A DNA stretch of 36,116 nt from a bacterium (GCA_028821235.1 JAPPGV010000152.1:1-36116), one strand, 5' to 3'; numbered from the stretch's first letter, positions 15,705 through 25,213 are shown. Made by a program: numbers and translations. Notes: generated by a model from the letters alone, not told the origin.

Positions 15705-18700
15705 ATGGCGGGACGGGGAGATGGACTTCGGATACAGCGTCTGTTCACGACCGAAGGCCGCGACCCGTACGAGGGAATCGCCTGGACCCGCCGCGAGTCA
15801 CGGATCGTCAATCCGGACGGCTCCGTGGTCTTCGAGATGGATGACGCCGAGGTTCCCACCACCTGGTCGCAGGTGGCCACCGACATCATCGTCTCGAAGT
15901 ACTTCCGCAAGGCCGGTGTGCCCCGGATGGACGCTGATGGCGACCCGATGCTGGATTCCGACGGCAATCCGGTGCTGGGGTCGGAGCGCTCTGCCAGGGA
16001 TGTCTTCAACCGGCTTGCCGAGACCTGGCGGCACTGGGGTGAGGGTTACGGCTACTTCGGCAGCGCCGCCGAAGCCCAGACCTTCGAGGACGAGATCAAG
16101 TACATGCTCGCCAACCAGATGGCGGCTCCCAACAGCCCGCAGTGGTTCAACACCGGCTTGTCGCATAAGTACGGCATCACGGGTACGCCGCAAGGGTTCT
16201 GGTACGTAGACGAGGAGACCGGCGAGGTACTCCCCTCCCCCGACGCCTACTCCAGGCCGGCTCCCCATGCCTGCTTCATCCAGTCGGTGGCCGACGACCT
16301 CGTCAACGAGGGCGGGATCATGGACCTGTGGGTCCGGGAAGCCCGTCTCTTCAAGATGGGATCCGGCACCGGCTCCAACTTCTCCAACCTCCGGGCCGAG
16401 GGCGAGCCGCTGGCGGGCGGAGGGAAGAGCTCGGGGCTCATGTCGTTCCTCAAGATCGGAGACCGGGCGGCGGGTGCGATCAAGTCCGGCGGCACCACCC
16501 GGCGGGCCGCCAAGATGGTCATCCTCGACACCGATCACCCCGACATCGAGGAGTTCATCGCCTGGAAGCGCGACGAGGAAATGAAAGCCCGCCTCCTGAT
16601 CGAGCACGGCGGGTTCCAGGCCGACTTCAACGGTGAGGCCTACATGACCGTGTCGGGCCAGAACTCCAACAACTCGGTACGGGTTGACGACCGCTTCATC
16701 AAGGCCGTCGCCGACGATGGGGATTGGGAACTGGTCAACCGGGTGGAGGGTGACGTCAGCAAGACGGTACGCGCCAGAGACCTGTGGGAGCAGATCGCGG
16801 ACGCCGCCTGGGCCTGTGCCGATCCGGGCGTCCAGTACCACACCTCCATCAACGAGTGGCACACGTGCCCGGCGGACGGTGAGATCCGGGCGTCCAACCC
16901 CTGTTCGGAATACATGTTCCTGGACGACACGGCTTGCAACCTGGCCAGCATCAACCTCGGCGCCTTCCTCGATGACGCAACCGGCCGGTTCGACACCGCC
17001 GGTTACCTCCACGCCATCCGGCTGTGGACGATCGTCCTGGAGATCTCGGTGACGATGGCGCACTTCCCGTCCAAGGCCATCGCCCAGGGCTCCTATGACT
17101 TCCGCACCCTCGGCCTCGGTTACGCCAACCTCGGCAGCCTCCTGATGCGCTCGGGGATCCCCTACGACTCGGACGAGGGCCGGGCGATCGCCGGCGCGCT
17201 GACCGCCATCCTCACCGGTGAGGCCTACGCCACCTCCGCCGACATGGCCAAGATGCGGGGCCCCTTCCCCGGGTTCGAGAAGAACCGCGCACACATGTTG
17301 CGGGTGATGCGGAACCACCGTCGGGCCGCCTACGACGAGAGGGGCTTCGAGGGTGTCGGCACCACGGTCAGCACCATCGACCCGGCATACTGCCCTGCCG
17401 AGCTGCTGGACGCGGCCCGGCAGGCCTGGGACCGTGCCCTGGAGATGGGAGAACAGCACGGTTACCGCAACGCTCAGGCAAGCGTGCTCGCTCCGACCGG
17501 ATGCCTGGTCGGTGGATCCCTCATCCCGACCGAGCGAGGACTGGTCCGGCTCCGGTCGCTCGGCGACCCCGAAGGCCCGAGGTGGCAGGAACTGGGCATC
17601 TCGGTAGCAACTGACGAGGGACCCCGCACCGCGACCCGTTTCTACGTCAACGGGGCAGAACCCGTGGTGACCGTGGACACGGAGCGCGGATACCGCGTCC
17701 AGGGAACTCCCACCCACCGCATCAAAGTCGTCGACCCGCAGACCGGTGACTGGGTATGGAAACGCTTCGGAGACGTGGAGGCCGGCGATCTCGTACCCCT
17801 GCAGATGAACCAGTTGGTCGGAGGTCCCCGCCGGGTGACCCTCCCGCCCTTGGGAGAGATGTACTGGACCGGTGACTGGACCACCACGGCGCCGAGGACC
17901 ATGAGCCCGGAACTGGCCGAGTTCGTCGGGTACTTCATGGGGGACGGTTCCCTCCACGCCAAAGGTCTGAGGTTGTGCGTCACGGCTGAAGACTTCGACG
18001 TGGTGGAACGTCTTCGAATGCTCGGGAAGCGGCTCTTCAACCTAGAAGCCCACGTCGGCGAAAGGGTCGGCTACGCCGAGGTCGCGTTCCACTCTGTCCC
18101 GCTGACCATGTGGTGGGAAGCCTGCGGATTCGCCAAGATCGCGCCCTCCGAAGGCCATGCCGGCAAGGGCTGGCTGCCTCACATCCCGGACGCGGTACTC
18201 GCTTCCAACTGCCCGGAAACCTATCGCGCCTTCATCAGGGGCCTGTTCGAAGCCGATGGAACCGTCACGGCAGGCTATCCGCATTGGTCCACGACCTCGA
18301 TGGACTTCAGCCGCGATGTCCAGTCGCTGCTGCTGGCGATCGGTTACCCGACAACCCGCAAGATGGATCGGACCGGTTGGAGTGATGCTCCCCTCGCCGT
18401 GCTGCGCATCCTCAACCTCTCCTACGCCACCGGGTTTGCCGAAGAGATCGGTTTCATGAGCGGCCGCAAGCAAGGTGCCCTGGCCTCGACCACCATCCCG
18501 CAGTCGGCCCGCTGTGACCACATTCCGGTGCCCCGCTCCCTCATCGACCGGCTCGTGCCCGAGAACGGCCGCTTGCGGCGCATCATGCTGGCATCGCAGG
18601 CCAGGATCGGCATGGTGTCACGCCGATCGGCCCTGGAACTCCTCGAACGCACCGATGACCGTGAACTGGCCCGGCTGCTCGACCACTACTACGACCGGGT

Positions 18701-20402
18701 CGGCAGCGCGGAACTGGGCGAGGAGCAGTGGACCTACGACCTGTCCGTCCCCGACAACGTCACCTACGTGGCCAACGGCTTCGTGTCGCACAACACCATC
18801 GGGTTGGTGATGGATTGCGACACCACCGGGGTGGAGCCCGACTTCGCCCTGGTCAAGTTCAAGAAGCTGGCCGGCGGGGGCTACTTCAAGATCGCCAACC
18901 AGTCCATCGCCCCGTCGCTGCGGCGGCTCGGCTATGACAAGCACCAGATCCTCGACATCCTGGCCTACGTGGTAGGCACCTCATCGCTCGAGAACGCTCC
19001 GCACATCAACCACCGGAGCCTGGCGGCGAAGGGCTTCACGGCCGAGGACCTGGCCAGGATCGGGAAGGCCCTTCCCGGCGCATTCGAACTGGAGAACGCC
19101 TTCAACGCCTTCACGCTGGGCGCCGACACCTTGGAACGGCTCGGCTTCACCGAGGAGGAGTACGGAACCTTCGAGTTCAGGCTGCTGCCGGCGCTCGGCT
19201 TCAGCAGGGAACAGATACGTGCCGCCAACGACTTCATCTGCGGCCGCCAGACCATCGAGGGAGCACCGCACCTGCGTGCCGAACACCTGGCGGTGTTCGA
19301 CTGCGCCAACCGCAACGGCAAGTACGGAGAGCGGTTCATCCACCACACGGGCCACATCAAGATGATGGCCGCCGCCCAGCCGTTCATCTCGGGGGCCATC
19401 TCCAAGACGATCAACATGCCCAACGAGGTCACCGTCGAGGATGTGGCGGATGCCTACATGATGTCCTGGGAGTTGGGCGTCAAGGCGGTGGCCCTCTACC
19501 GGGACGGCTCCAAGGCCTCGCAGCCGCTGTCCGCCTCCTCTGACGACGGGGTGTCCGAGGAGGAGAGCGAGGAGGTCACCGAGGCGCTCCAGGCCGAGTC
19601 CGCCATAGCGTGGGGGGTCTGGCCCGCCGGCACCTCACCCACCCAGGCCTACGCCCGGCAGCCACGTCCCCGCTTCCTGCTACCGGCCCGCCGGACGGGG
19701 TGGACGCAGGAGGCTCGGGTCGGTGGGCACAAGGTGTTCCTCCGCACCGGGGAGTACGACGACGGAACGCTCGGCGAGATATTCATCGACCTGGCGAAGG
19801 AGGGCGCCACGCTCCGGGGCGTGCTGGCCAGCTTCGCGATCGCGGTCAGCAAGGGCCTCCAGTACGGCGTGCCGCTGGAGGAGTACGTGGACACCTTCGT
19901 GTACCAGACCTTCGAGCCCCGAGGCATCGTCGAGAAGCATCCGAACATCAAGATGGCCAACTCGATCGTGGACTACGTGTTCCGGGCCCTAGGGGTCGAG
20001 TACCTGCTCCGTGACGAACTCGCCCAGGTCCCTCCGGATCGGTCGAGCAGCGACCTCCCCGAGCCTCCGAAGGGGATCGCCGCCGAGGCCGGTCGCCAGA
20101 TGGAGTTGTCGGAGGCGGTCAAGGAACAGGACATCGAGGCACAAACGGCCGCGGCCAGGTTCGCGGACTCCGATGAGCCCGGCCCCATCCAGCAGCCCCT
20201 CAGCCTGGTGCCGGTGGGATCCGGCAACGGATCGGGCGCGGCAACCGGGATGACCCAAGAGGCCGCCCTTTCGAGTGCCGGCCAGATGATCGGAGGCCTG
20301 ATGGGAGACGCCCCGGTGTGCTCCTCGTGCGGCCACATGACCGTCCGCAACGGCGCCTGCTACGTCTGCCTGACCTGCGGAGACACCACCGGCTGCAGCT
20401 AG
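15705..20402 (+). CDS. nrdJ: B12-dependent (class II) ribonucleotide reductase with intein
   Basis: Adenosylcobalamin-dependent reductase making deoxyribonucleotides. The start is the ATG at 15705, with AGGAGG (15693-15698) 6 nt upstream; the ATG at 15702 is also possible, and an in-frame GTG at 15672 has no ribosome site. The precursor is 1565 residues; without the 431-residue intein it is 1134. Key residues: Cys190 in PHACFIQ, and Cys400 in NPCSEYMF, the thiyl-radical position. The conserved LAPTG/TIGLVMDCDTTG loop is the intein site. The C-terminal tail carries a CSSCGHM...CLTCGDTTGCS cysteine cluster for zinc binding and redox relay. It is preceded by a long structured leader. This enzyme works with or without oxygen but requires cobalamin. 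Confidence 0.95.
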   Translation: MAGRGDGLRIQRLFTTEGRDPYEGIAWTRRESRIVNPDGSVVFEMDDAEVPTTWSQVATDIIVSKYFRKAGVPRMDADGDPMLDSDGNPVLGSERSARDVFNRLAETWRHWGEGYGYFGSAAEAQTFEDEIKYMLANQMAAPNSPQWFNTGLSHKYGITGTPQGFWYVDEETGEVLPSPDAYSRPAPHACFIQSVADDLVNEGGIMDLWVREARLFKMGSGTGSNFSNLRAEGEPLAGGGKSSGLMSFLKIGDRAAGAIKSGGTTRRAAKMVILDTDHPDIEEFIAWKRDEEMKARLLIEHGGFQADFNGEAYMTVSGQNSNNSVRVDDRFIKAVADDGDWELVNRVEGDVSKTVRARDLWEQIADAAWACADPGVQYHTSINEWHTCPADGEIRASNPCSEYMFLDDTACNLASINLGAFLDDATGRFDTAGYLHAIRLWTIVLEISVTMAHFPSKAIAQGSYDFRTLGLGYANLGSLLMRSGIPYDSDEGRAIAGALTAILTGEAYATSADMAKMRGPFPGFEKNRAHMLRVMRNHRRAAYDERGFEGVGTTVSTIDPAYCPAELLDAARQAWDRALEMGEQHGYRNAQASVLAPTGCLVGGSLIPTERGLVRLRSLGDPEGPRWQELGISVATDEGPRTATRFYVNGAEPVVTVDTERGYRVQGTPTHRIKVVDPQTGDWVWKRFGDVEAGDLVPLQMNQLVGGPRRVTLPPLGEMYWTGDWTTTAPRTMSPELAEFVGYFMGDGSLHAKGLRLCVTAEDFDVVERLRMLGKRLFNLEAHVGERVGYAEVAFHSVPLTMWWEACGFAKIAPSEGHAGKGWLPHIPDAVLASNCPETYRAFIRGLFEADGTVTAGYPHWSTTSMDFSRDVQSLLLAIGYPTTRKMDRTGWSDAPLAVLRILNLSYATGFAEEIGFMSGRKQGALASTTIPQSARCDHIPVPRSLIDRLVPENGRLRRIMLASQARIGMVSRRSALELLERTDDRELARLLDHYYDRVGSAELGEEQWTYDLSVPDNVTYVANGFVSHNTIGLVMDCDTTGVEPDFALVKFKKLAGGGYFKIANQSIAPSLRRLGYDKHQILDILAYVVGTSSLENAPHINHRSLAAKGFTAEDLARIGKALPGAFELENAFNAFTLGADTLERLGFTEEEYGTFEFRLLPALGFSREQIRAANDFICGRQTIEGAPHLRAEHLAVFDCANRNGKYGERFIHHTGHIKMMAAAQPFISGAISKTINMPNEVTVEDVADAYMMSWELGVKAVALYRDGSKASQPLSASSDDGVSEEESEEVTEALQAESAIAWGVWPAGTSPTQAYARQPRPRFLLPARRTGWTQEARVGGHKVFLRTGEYDDGTLGEIFIDLAKEGATLRGVLASFAIAVSKGLQYGVPLEEYVDTFVYQTFEPRGIVEKHPNIKMANSIVDYVFRALGVEYLLRDELAQVPPDRSSSDLPEPPKGIAAEAGRQMELSEAVKEQDIEAQTAAARFADSDEPGPIQQPLSLVPVGSGNGSGAATGMTQEAALSSAGQMIGGLMGDAPVCSSCGHMTVRNGACYVCLTCGDTTGCS
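17502..18794 (+). other. Intein with LAGLIDADG homing endonuclease, in nrdJ
   Basis: 431 residues inserted between Gly and Thr of the conserved APTG/TIGL loop. Splicing block A is CLVGGSLIPTERGL (Cys1). Block B is GTPTHRI with the TxxH motif. The C-terminal block is TYVANGFVSHN, with penultimate His and terminal Asn, followed by Thr as the +1 nucleophile. Endonuclease motifs are FVGYFMGDGS (about intein residue 143) and FIRGLFEADGTV (about 244), each with an acidic catalytic residue. It therefore appears competent for splicing and possibly homing. Reading continues in frame through both junctions. Confidence 0.95.
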
Positions 20403-20605
20403 CCCTGACTCTTGAGGTCACAGGAATCCGGCAGCTGCCCTGGGGCTCGAACGGAAAACCTCGGCTGAAGCTACAGTTCGGGGAGTGAAGCCCGGCCTTC
20501 GCTACGGTTCGATGGTCCGGCTACGCCGTTTGAGCCATCTGACAACCACTCCCGATACACACGAGCACGGTCCGGCGAACGCGCCGGGGACGGAAGGGAC
20601 ACGTA

Positions 20606-20935
20606 ATGAGCGACACGACCCTGATCGATCTGACACCGATGGCGGCCGAGAAGGTGATCGAGTTGAGCGAGGGAGCACTGGAAAGGGCCTACCTGCATGT
20701 CTTCCCCGCCGGGCAAGGTTGCTGCCGGACCATGTACGGCCTGGCCTTCATGGCCGAAGCCGGGAACGACTTCGAGGTGTTCGAGGCCCACGGAGTGAAG
20801 ATGGCCGTGGCGAACGAGACCCGCGCCGCCGTGGAGGGCGTGGCGATCGACTACGTGGAGACGCCCCAGGGCGAGGGCTTCACCGTCATGAAGGCGAACC
20901 CGTCAGGCGCCGGCGGTGGCTGCGGATGCCATTGA
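20606..20935 (+). CDS. HesB/IscA-type iron-sulfur assembly protein
   Basis: 109 residues. The A-type carrier fold begins ITLIDLTPMAAEKVIEL-like (here TLIDLTPMAAEKV). Cysteines sit at 39-40 (GQGCCRTMYGLAF) and at 106 and 108 (GGGCGCH), matching the three ligand positions of IscA/ErpA, though the ending is CGCH rather than CGCG. It probably carries or inserts Fe-S clusters. The start is ATG with GGAAGGG 8 nt upstream. It stands alone, 203 bp after nrdJ and convergent with dapD. The 127-bp gap to dapD shows nothing distinctive. Confidence 0.78.
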   Translation: MSDTTLIDLTPMAAEKVIELSEGALERAYLHVFPAGQGCCRTMYGLAFMAEAGNDFEVFEAHGVKMAVANETRAAVEGVAIDYVETPQGEGFTVMKANPSGAGGGCGCH

Positions 20936-21062
20936 CAGCAGGTGCAGCCGGGTCCTCTGGCTGAGGGGTCCGACTCCGGCCCGTAGCGGTGCGCCGTCCC
21001 GGGCGCGCATCATCCCGGTATCTGCCTGTCGCAACCGGTCTGTAACCCTCCGTTTCGAGTAG

Positions 21063-21887
21063 CTACAGAGCGAATCCGAAGTCGCGGGCCGCGTCCATGA
21101 GGGCCAACTTGTCGTCATGGGTACCCGTCCGCCTCCCGATGATCAGCGCGCAGTTGACCTCGTAGGTACCGCTTGGGAACTCGCGACTCCGGCTGCCGGG
21201 GATGACGATCGCTCCGGCCGGGACCTCGCCCTTGTAGGTGACGGCGGGATCTTGAGTCACATCGACGATGTGGGTCGAGGCGGTGATCGAGTTCTGGGCC
21301 GCCAGGACCGCACCCTCGCGGACTATCACCCCCTCCACGACGATGCACCGAGAGCCGATGAAGGCGTCGTCCTCGACGATGACCGGCCTCGCCCCGGGCG
21401 GTTCCAGCACGCCGCCGATGCCCACCCCGCCGGCCAGGTGCACCCGGCGACCGATCTGGGCGCCGCTGCCGACGGTCGCCCACGTGTCCACCATGGTGCC
21501 GGTGCCGACGTAGGCGCCGATGTTGACGAAGCTGGGCATCATCACCACTCCCGGCTCGAGATGGCTCCCGTAGCGGGCGATGCCTCCGGCCACCACCCGG
21601 TTGCCACGGCCCTCGTAGTCGTGCTTCAGGGGTATCTTGTCGTAGAACTCGAGCGGACCGGCGCGCAGGGTCTCCATCTCGGGAACCCGGAAGTAGAGGT
21701 TGATGGCCTGCTGGATCCAGGCGTGGACGATCCAATCGCCGTTCACCTTCTCCGCCAGCCGGATCTCGCCCCTGTCCAGCAACTCCACGGTCTGCTCGAC
21801 CGCCGACACCTCGTGGTCGTCCATCGCGCCAGGATGCTCAGCAGCCGCGGTGATGACCCTCTCGAGATCCGTGGTTGTCATGGTCAT
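21063..21887 (-). CDS. dapD: DapD, tetrahydrodipicolinate N-succinyltransferase
   Basis: Transfers succinyl from succinyl-CoA to tetrahydrodipicolinate in the lysine/diaminopimelate pathway. About 274 residues. A helical N-terminal domain is followed by a left-handed beta-helix of hexapeptide repeats (GVVMMPSFVNIGAYVGTGTM, VGSGAQIGRRVHLAGGVGIG) and a C-terminal cap. WATVGSGAQIG and GGVLEPP are characteristic of the family. The start is placed at the ATG at 21887, because GGAAGGAG (21893-21900) sits 5-6 nt upstream; a GTG at 21893 would lie inside that ribosome site. It lies downstream of the DUF4349 lipoprotein gene on the same strand, 99 nt away. Confidence 0.93.
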   Translation of the reverse strand: MTMTTTDLERVITAAAEHPGAMDDHEVSAVEQTVELLDRGEIRLAEKVNGDWIVHAWIQQAINLYFRVPEMETLRAGPLEFYDKIPLKHDYEGRGNRVVAGGIARYGSHLEPGVVMMPSFVNIGAYVGTGTMVDTWATVGSGAQIGRRVHLAGGVGIGGVLEPPGARPVIVEDDAFIGSRCIVVEGVIVREGAVLAAQNSITASTHIVDVTQDPAVTYKGEVPAGAIVIPGSRSREFPSGTYEVNCALIIGRRTGTHDDKLALMDAARDFGFAL

Positions 21888-21986
21888 CGACACTCCTTCC
21901 GGTGAGTTCTGGCAGCGGATCGGTCACACGGGTGGCAGCTTATCGAGCCGCACCACCGGAACACGATCCCCGATGCGGACTACCGG

Positions 21987-23459
21987 CTAATCGCGTGGTT
22001 CGTCCGGTGGGTCCTGTGAACGGTCCGGGCTCGAGTCCGCGGGGATCGACCGACCGGATCGGCGACCGCGTATCCACCGCCGGATCCACCAGTAAACGGC
22101 GCCGATCACAACCACGACGGGGATGAAGGGGAGCAACAGGCCGACGGTGGCCACGATGTAAGCGAGGGCTCGGACCAGACCCCCGTAACCGGTGACGACC
22201 GAGTCGATGAAAGACGGCGGTCCCTCCTCCTCGTCTACCACCACGAAAGTGATCGCGTCGTTGGTCACCGTGTCCAACGGGACGCCATCATCGGGAACCG
22301 GGGTGCCGGAGACCTGGAACCCCACCTCGACGCCGCCCCTGGTGGCCACCCGTCCGGCGATACGCCCCTCGCTGATGGCAACGCGCAACACGGCGCTGAG
22401 CAGCTCCCCGGGCTCGATCCTGTCGAAGGTTCCCGACACCAACTGGAACGACCGGGGGTCGGTGCGGCTGTCCTGGGGACGTAGGCGGAGGGCCTCCGAG
22501 GTCACCTCCACGTCGGTGAGGGCGACCTCGCCGGTGTTCTCGACCTGGACGCAGAAGTAGGCGTCGCCATCGGGGGAGGTTACGAGCACCTCTTCGCCCA
22601 GGCAGGGATCCTCGTCGGAGTCGGAAACCCATGCGTCCACGTCGATGCCGGTCTCGGGAACCGGTTCATGGAGCTGGAGTATGGCCATCTCGATGGTGGC
22701 CAGGCTGACCGCATCAGTGAGGGTTCGCAGGCGCCCGCGCAGGGTCTCCAGATCGGTCTCCCTCTGGACGAGCTCCCGCTCGATCAGAGCCACGTTCTCG
22801 AGGTCGGGGGCCTCCTGCAACAGGTCCCGGAGACGTAGGACGCTCGCCTCGGCCGTCGCGATGCGGCTTCTGAAATCGACGATCCGCTCGGTCACGTCGT
22901 CGGCTGTGATCCGCTTCTCGACCAGTTCGCCCACGCCGGCGAGACTGTCCAGAACCGGCATGAAGTCAGCAGGCATGACCTTGAAGGTCAGGTGCGACTC
23001 GGGCTCGGGGCTACTGCTGACCTGCTGCCCGAAGACGAATCCCCCCAGTCCCTGCACGATGTTGACAGCTTCACGAGCGGCCGCCTCGACATCCGACGCC
23101 CGCACCGAGATGGTTCCCCGGTAGATGACGTCACGCCCGAGGTCGGCCGGTGTCGCGGCTGGCAATCCGGCATCCTTCGATGACGGCAGCGAGGACTCCC
23201 CGTCTGCGGCTTCCTCCATGTCAGCGGAGGCCTCCTGGACCACCGCCATCATCGCGGTGGTGGTCACCATGGCTTCGTCCGAAAGGCTTTCCGGGGCCAC
23301 GGTGGCCGCCGCCATCATCTCGGACTCTTCGCCGGAATCCTCCCCGCCACACGCAGCGGCCAGAAGCAGGACGAGGAAGACCGGGCCGTAGAGGAACCAG
23401 GACCACGCCCCGCCGCTACCAGTCCCCTCCCCACGGTGACGCTCCCTACCAACTGCCAT
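21987..23459 (-). CDS. DUF4349 domain-containing lipoprotein
   Basis: About 490 residues from the ATG at 23459, which has a -10 box 7 nt upstream; an in-frame start seven codons earlier is less likely. An N-terminal signal with lipobox LLAAAC is followed by a low-complexity acidic, Met/Ala-rich linker. A DUF4349 domain (DVIYRGTISVRASDVEAAAREAV ... LPAD-like FKVMPADFMPVLD) contains a coiled coil (about residues 205-275). A beta domain with two cysteines follows, then one membrane helix near the C terminus (ALAYIVATVGLLLPFIPVVVVIGAVYW) and a basic tail. It is thus lipid-anchored outside with a transmembrane C-terminal end. Family function unknown. Confidence 0.85.
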   Translation of the reverse strand: MAVGRERHRGEGTGSGGAWSWFLYGPVFLVLLLAAACGGEDSGEESEMMAAATVAPESLSDEAMVTTTAMMAVVQEASADMEEAADGESSLPSSKDAGLPAATPADLGRDVIYRGTISVRASDVEAAAREAVNIVQGLGGFVFGQQVSSSPEPESHLTFKVMPADFMPVLDSLAGVGELVEKRITADDVTERIVDFRSRIATAEASVLRLRDLLQEAPDLENVALIERELVQRETDLETLRGRLRTLTDAVSLATIEMAILQLHEPVPETGIDVDAWVSDSDEDPCLGEEVLVTSPDGDAYFCVQVENTGEVALTDVEVTSEALRLRPQDSRTDPRSFQLVSGTFDRIEPGELLSAVLRVAISEGRIAGRVATRGGVEVGFQVSGTPVPDDGVPLDTVTNDAITFVVVDEEEGPPSFIDSVVTGYGGLVRALAYIVATVGLLLPFIPVVVVIGAVYWWIRRWIRGRRSGRSIPADSSPDRSQDPPDEPRD

Positions 23460-23466
23460 GGCAAGA

Positions 23467-23472
23467 ACTCTA
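23467..23472 (-). promoter_or_regulatory. Putative -10 box, leaderless DUF4349 gene
   Basis: TAGAGT on the minus strand, ending 7 nt before the ATG at 23459, without a Shine-Dalgarno. This is the fourth gene in the window with this arrangement. Confidence 0.4.
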
Positions 23473-23625
23473 TCCGTCACCTAACGCTATGCGCGGAAAC
23501 AGGATGGCGCCGGAGTCCTGCCGGCCGCATATGATCCAGCCCTGACAATCCGGGCCGATCCCGACTGCAGTCCGCCACCCCACCGGAGCCGGGCACGATT
23601 CCCGTTCCCTAAGGAAGCAAGAGAA

Positions 23626-24717
23626 ATGCGCATTACCGCACCCGTCCTCGTGAAGGCGCGCCAACCCATGCAAATGCTCGAGTTGGACCTCGACGATCCC
23701 CGATGCGGTGAAGTCCGGGTCAAGATGACTGCCAGCGGGGTGTGCCACAGCTGCCTGCTCACCGCCGATGGCACCCACTCCGGCGCACCGACCCCGATCG
23801 TGCTCGGTGACGAGGGCTCCGGCATCGTCGACGCGGTGGGTCCGGGATGTCGCACGCTGTCGCCGGGGGACCACGTGGTCATCTCCTGGGCGCCCAACTG
23901 CCTGACCTGCCGACCATGCCATCTGGGCTATCCCGCCCTCTGCCTCAACGAGCCGCCGTTCGGCCGGATGTCCGATGGGACAACCCGCTTCAAGTACCGG
24001 GGCACGGATGTCTACCACTACGGTCCGGCCACCTACGGCCCCTACATCGTGGTTCCCGAGGAAGGGGCCGTGAGCATCCGGAAGGACTTCCCGCTCGACC
24101 TGGCGGCGCTGATCGGATGCTCGGTCACCACCGGCTTCGGGGCGGTGGTCAATACAGCCCGCGTCACGGAGGGCCAAAGCGTGGCGATCCTGGGATGCGG
24201 GGGCATCGGCCTCAACGCGGTCCAGGCTGCCGCCCTCGCCGGGGCCGACCCGATCATCGGTGTCGACGTCATCGACTCCAAGCTGGACTTTGCGCGAGAG
24301 TTCGGCGCCACCCACACCGTCAACTCCACCAAGGAGGACCTGGTCGGCCGGGTCATGGGGCTGACCGGTCACGGAGTGGACGCGTGCATCGTCGCGGTCG
24401 GAAGCACCGAGGCCATGGAACAGGGCCTCCGCATCCTGGCCCCGCAGGGAGTCGAGGTGGTGATCGGCCTGACCGGCGTTGACGAGACCTTCGCAGTGAA
24501 CCCCATGCATCTCATCGCGGGAGAGCGCCGGGTCCTCGGCTCCAACTACGGCAGCAGCAACCCCGCCGTGGAGTTCCCGAGGATGGTCGAGCTGGCCATG
24601 GCGGGCAGGCTGAGGATCGGAGATCTGATCACCCGGCGATACGACCTCGACCAGGCCAACGAAGCCTTCCGCGCCCTCGCAGCCGGTGAACAGGCCCGCG
24701 GCCTGATCGTCTTCTAG
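23626..24717 (+). CDS. Zinc-type (MDR) alcohol dehydrogenase, altered zinc site
   Basis: 363-residue medium-chain dehydrogenase/reductase of the class III/aryl alcohol branch. The structural zinc site is complete (Cys92, Cys95, Cys98, Cys106 in CLTCRPCHLGYPALC). Of the catalytic zinc ligands Cys40 (GVCHSC) and Cys165 (IGCSVTTG) are present, but the usual GHE motif reads GDE, so the His is Asp62. The Rossmann motif is GCGGIGLN and Asp at the end of the next strand (VDVIDSK) favours NAD. The start has AAGGAAG 9 nt upstream. It opens the accessory region and is transcribed divergently from the DUF4349 gene. The substrate is unknown. Confidence 0.85.
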   Translation: MRITAPVLVKARQPMQMLELDLDDPRCGEVRVKMTASGVCHSCLLTADGTHSGAPTPIVLGDEGSGIVDAVGPGCRTLSPGDHVVISWAPNCLTCRPCHLGYPALCLNEPPFGRMSDGTTRFKYRGTDVYHYGPATYGPYIVVPEEGAVSIRKDFPLDLAALIGCSVTTGFGAVVNTARVTEGQSVAILGCGGIGLNAVQAAALAGADPIIGVDVIDSKLDFAREFGATHTVNSTKEDLVGRVMGLTGHGVDACIVAVGSTEAMEQGLRILAPQGVEVVIGLTGVDETFAVNPMHLIAGERRVLGSNYGSSNPAVEFPRMVELAMAGRLRIGDLITRRYDLDQANEAFRALAAGEQARGLIVF

Positions 24718-24840
24718 GAGGGTGCCGGAGAGCGCCCGGTTGGCCCGAACGTCGGCAGCGAGACCTCCGGTCCGAGGCCACATAGGGCCAACCAATCCCC
24801 GTCTTCTTCGGCGCCCTTCCGGTCTCCTGAGCCCGCGGAA

Positions 24841-24886
24841 GAACGCGAAAATCGCCACTCCGGCTTCCCCCGCTGGGCCCTCCCCC
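24841..24886. repeat. Dispersed ~47-bp element, copy 1
   Basis: GAACGCGAAAATCGCC at one end and GGGCCCTCCCCC at the other, with a variable GC-rich middle; the same ends occur at 36028-36075. It lies in the 496-bp convergent gap 24718-25213, which otherwise contains no credible gene, only an inverted repeat at 24989-25013. Confidence 0.6.
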
Positions 24887-24988
24887 ACCGCCACCACCTT
24901 GGAGCCGAGCGCGTCCCACCATCCCCCGGGTGGAGGTTGCTCGACGGTCTGACCGTCGATGATCCGGCCGACGTCCGGACCGGACCAT

Positions 24989-25013
24989 TGGTATTTACGG
25001 TTATCCAATACCA
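24989..25013. promoter_or_regulatory. Inverted repeat TGGTATT-N11-AATACCA
   Basis: Perfect 7-bp inverted repeat in an AT-rich patch. The TTGGTAT half-site resembles GntR/FadR-family operators. It does not sit in front of a gene in this window (both neighbours end here), so its role is unclear; it may mark a lost regulator or promoter. Confidence 0.3.
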
Positions 25014-25213
25014 TAGAACGTGGGTGTGACACGAACCGGGCCATGATCCGGCTGATCCAACAACATCCGGTGGGGAGACCGCCCGGTTCGGCGGGAACCT
25101 GCGGTCAACCCGGATCGGCGGGGCGTAGGCAGCCCGGCGCGGAGTCCCCTCCAGCGGCTCGCCGCGCCGCGGCAGGGGAAGTCTCTCGGAACGCTACGGG
25201 TGATGCAGCCGTC

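Noticed and set aside
15798-17957. 719-codon minus-strand open frame opposite nrdJ
   Set aside because: Antisense shadow typical of high-GC coding DNA; no domain, and it overlaps conserved nrdJ sequence.
20403-20605. tRNA-like GGTTCGA motif near 20505
   Set aside because: No acceptor, D or anticodon arms can be folded around it.
23470-25044. 524-codon minus-strand frame opposite the alcohol dehydrogenase
   Set aside because: Antisense shadow; its only unshadowed part (24718-25044) shows no family resemblance and contains the dispersed repeat.
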